Below are positions 5,891 to 6,679 of a stretch of DNA of 6,679 bases, piece after piece (the stretch's first letter is position 1; the number at the start of each line of letters is the position of its first letter). Origin of the DNA: an uncultured Lachnospiraceae bacterium (GTDB lineage Bacteria > Bacillota_A > Clostridia > Lachnospirales > Lachnospiraceae); contig CAMWMM010000280.1 of NCBI GenBank assembly GCA_947175285.1, positions 1 through 6,679 of the forward strand, in the 5' to 3' direction. Below the pieces are notes generated by a model. That model had not been told where the DNA came from and did not search any database. It saw only the letters and a list, made by a program, of their open reading frames with translations. Both the position numbers and the translations under genes were made by a program.

Positions 5891-6487
5891 ATGGGAATAA
5901 ACGGAATCGGCGTAGGATATCAGACAGCAGGGTATGAGACAAGAAAAACAGAAAGAAATGTGTCAGGAGGGAACTTTGCAAAACATGCGGCGGAAGCGGC
6001 ACAGGCAGCGGGACAGGCGACAGCCGTTTTGCATGGCTCTGATGAGGAAACGGGGGATATTGCAGTTTTTTCTTGTGCCTGTTTAGTAAACAATTCATCT
6101 ATTACCGTATATAAAACGCAGGATTTTGATCCGGACAATCCGGTTTATAAAGTGAAAACATGGAACAAAGACGGGAATGTAACGGAGCGAATGGTGGATG
6201 TGTCGAAAGTAGACCCGAAAAACTGTGATACGGTTGATATGTATGCGTACGCTGCCAATTTGAAAGTAAGTGGAAAAGGCAGCTTTGAAGATACAATAGG
6301 GTTAGCCGTAAGTGCATCGACTATAAAATATGGAGAACTGGGAGATTACAGTGCTGGCTCATATAGTTTTTTTACAAAGATGAATTGGGTGGATATTGCA
6401 AAAGAATTTATGAAGTGGCAGTATGATGCCGGAAATTTAAAGGGCTACATGGAATGGAAGGAATTTTTAGGATTGCTGGAAATTTAA
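5891..6487 (+). CDS. Tandem paralogous family protein, copy 2 (unknown function)
   Basis: A 198-residue protein starting at ATG 5891, 3 bases after the stop of copy 1; GGGGGA (5877-5882) is a modest ribosome binding site. It begins M-G-I-N-G-I-G and shares G26-x-x-F29-A30 with copy 1. An alanine-rich helix (about 30-45) follows. The core is the best conserved part: D-P-D-N-P-V-Y-K-V-K, then K-D-G-N-V-T-E-R-M-V-D-V and S-K-V-D-P-K at 105-110, then D-T-V-D-M-Y-A-Y-A-A-N-L-K-V. The C-terminal part (about 165-198) is helical and aromatic (F-M-K-W-Q-Y-D-A-G-N-L-K-G-Y-M-E-W-K). There is no signal peptide, no membrane helix and no catalytic motif. Its similarity to copy 1 is clear in the core and at the start but weak elsewhere, so the duplication is old. 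Its function is unknown. Confidence 0.88.
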   Translation: MGINGIGVGYQTAGYETRKTERNVSGGNFAKHAAEAAQAAGQATAVLHGSDEETGDIAVFSCACLVNNSSITVYKTQDFDPDNPVYKVKTWNKDGNVTERMVDVSKVDPKNCDTVDMYAYAANLKVSGKGSFEDTIGLAVSASTIKYGELGDYSAGSYSFFTKMNWVDIAKEFMKWQYDAGNLKGYMEWKEFLGLLEI

Positions 6488-6508
6488 TTAGGAAGGAGAG
6501 GAGTTATT

Positions 6509-6679
6509 ATGAGTATTTTAGGAGTAAACGGTGCTTTGGCGGGGGCATACCGCAACGTAGACAAAACACAGAAAACAAGTACAGGAAGTGGCGTGAGTTT
6601 TGCAGAGCTTGCGGCTGCAAAGGCGAAACATCAGGGATGGGGGGTGACGGAAAACAGCAGTCTTGTAAATTATTATGCC
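6509..6679 (+). CDS. Tandem family protein, copy 3 (3' end outside window)
   Basis: An ATG at 6509 opens a frame that stays open for 57 codons to the window edge. The ribosome binding site is strong: purine-rich GGAAGGAGAGGAG at 6491-6503. The gene begins 21 bases after copy 2 ends, so it belongs to the same operon. The N-terminus (M-S-I-L-G-V-N-G-A-L-A-G-A-Y) resembles the I-N-G-I-G start of copies 1 and 2, and it also carries a G-x-x-F-A motif (G28, F31, A32) followed by an alanine-rich helix (A-E-L-A-A-A-K-A-K style). It looks like a more distant member or a neighbouring subfamily. Only this N-terminal part is visible, so membership rests on short motifs. Confidence 0.75.
   Translation, partial: MSILGVNGALAGAYRNVDKTQKTSTGSGVSFAELAAAKAKHQGWGVTENSSLVNYYA

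Noticed and set aside
849..6317. Open frames of 60-125 codons on the - strand
   Set aside because: All but two lie largely or wholly opposite strong + strand genes and none resembles a known protein. The two over gene-poor stretches (1328-1510 and 5147-5377) have no ribosome binding site and unconvincing composition.
1..6679. tRNA, rRNA, riboswitch, CRISPR array or insertion sequence
   Set aside because: No cloverleaf-like block, rRNA-like sequence, regularly spaced repeat or transposase motif was seen on either strand.

Overview
The window looks like a piece of a low-GC Gram-positive chromosome, most likely a gut Lachnospiraceae-type Clostridia. The basis is the A/T-rich sequence, strong AGGAGG-type ribosome binding sites, frequent TTG starts, a lipoprotein with a Bacillota-style lipobox, an ECF sigma factor followed by a zf-HC2 anti-sigma gene, and a tandem family of small proteins beginning I-N-G-I-G that I associate with Lachnospiraceae. 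This placement is inferred from gene content; no marker gene is present. All convincing genes are on the + strand.

Layout. (1) 1-847: the 3' part of a sugar ABC transporter permease (MalG-like, CUT1 type). Its reading frame is open to the left edge, so the gene starts outside the window. (2) 945-1226: a 93-residue two-helix membrane protein of unknown function with a strong ribosome binding site. (3) 1227-1497: no convincing gene, but short open pieces that look like a decayed gene, then a good sigma-A-type promoter overlapped by a 7-bp inverted repeat. (4) 1498-2775: a 425-residue secreted lipoprotein of several domains ending in a bacterial Ig-like domain. (5) 2803-3627: a YARHG-domain gene in the same frame, whose coding signal begins abruptly after a stop codon with no good start and no signal peptide, so it is probably truncated at its 5' end. 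(6) 3726-3762: a rho-independent terminator. (7) 3882-5013: a sigma/anti-sigma pair with an 8-bp overlap, forming a classic envelope-stress-type regulatory module. (8) 5014-5332: 319 bases holding an orphan open stretch (5020-5241) that resembles the 3' end of a lost gene. (9) 5333-6679: three consecutive genes of a tandem paralogous family, the last cut by the right edge.

How the genes fit together. The permease belongs to a sugar-uptake operon lying mostly upstream. The lipoprotein and YARHG gene form one transcription unit of surface or secreted proteins, closed by the terminator. The sigma factor and membrane anti-sigma are a self-contained signalling pair whose targets are not evident here. 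The tandem family at the right is the least explained part. Its members share an N-terminal pattern, and the first two share an 11-base identical sequence directly before the start codon, which points to gene duplication including the translation-initiation region. Three separate places (1227-1497, 2776-2892, 5014-5332) carry what look like gene fragments, so this appears to be a variable, rearranging accessory region.
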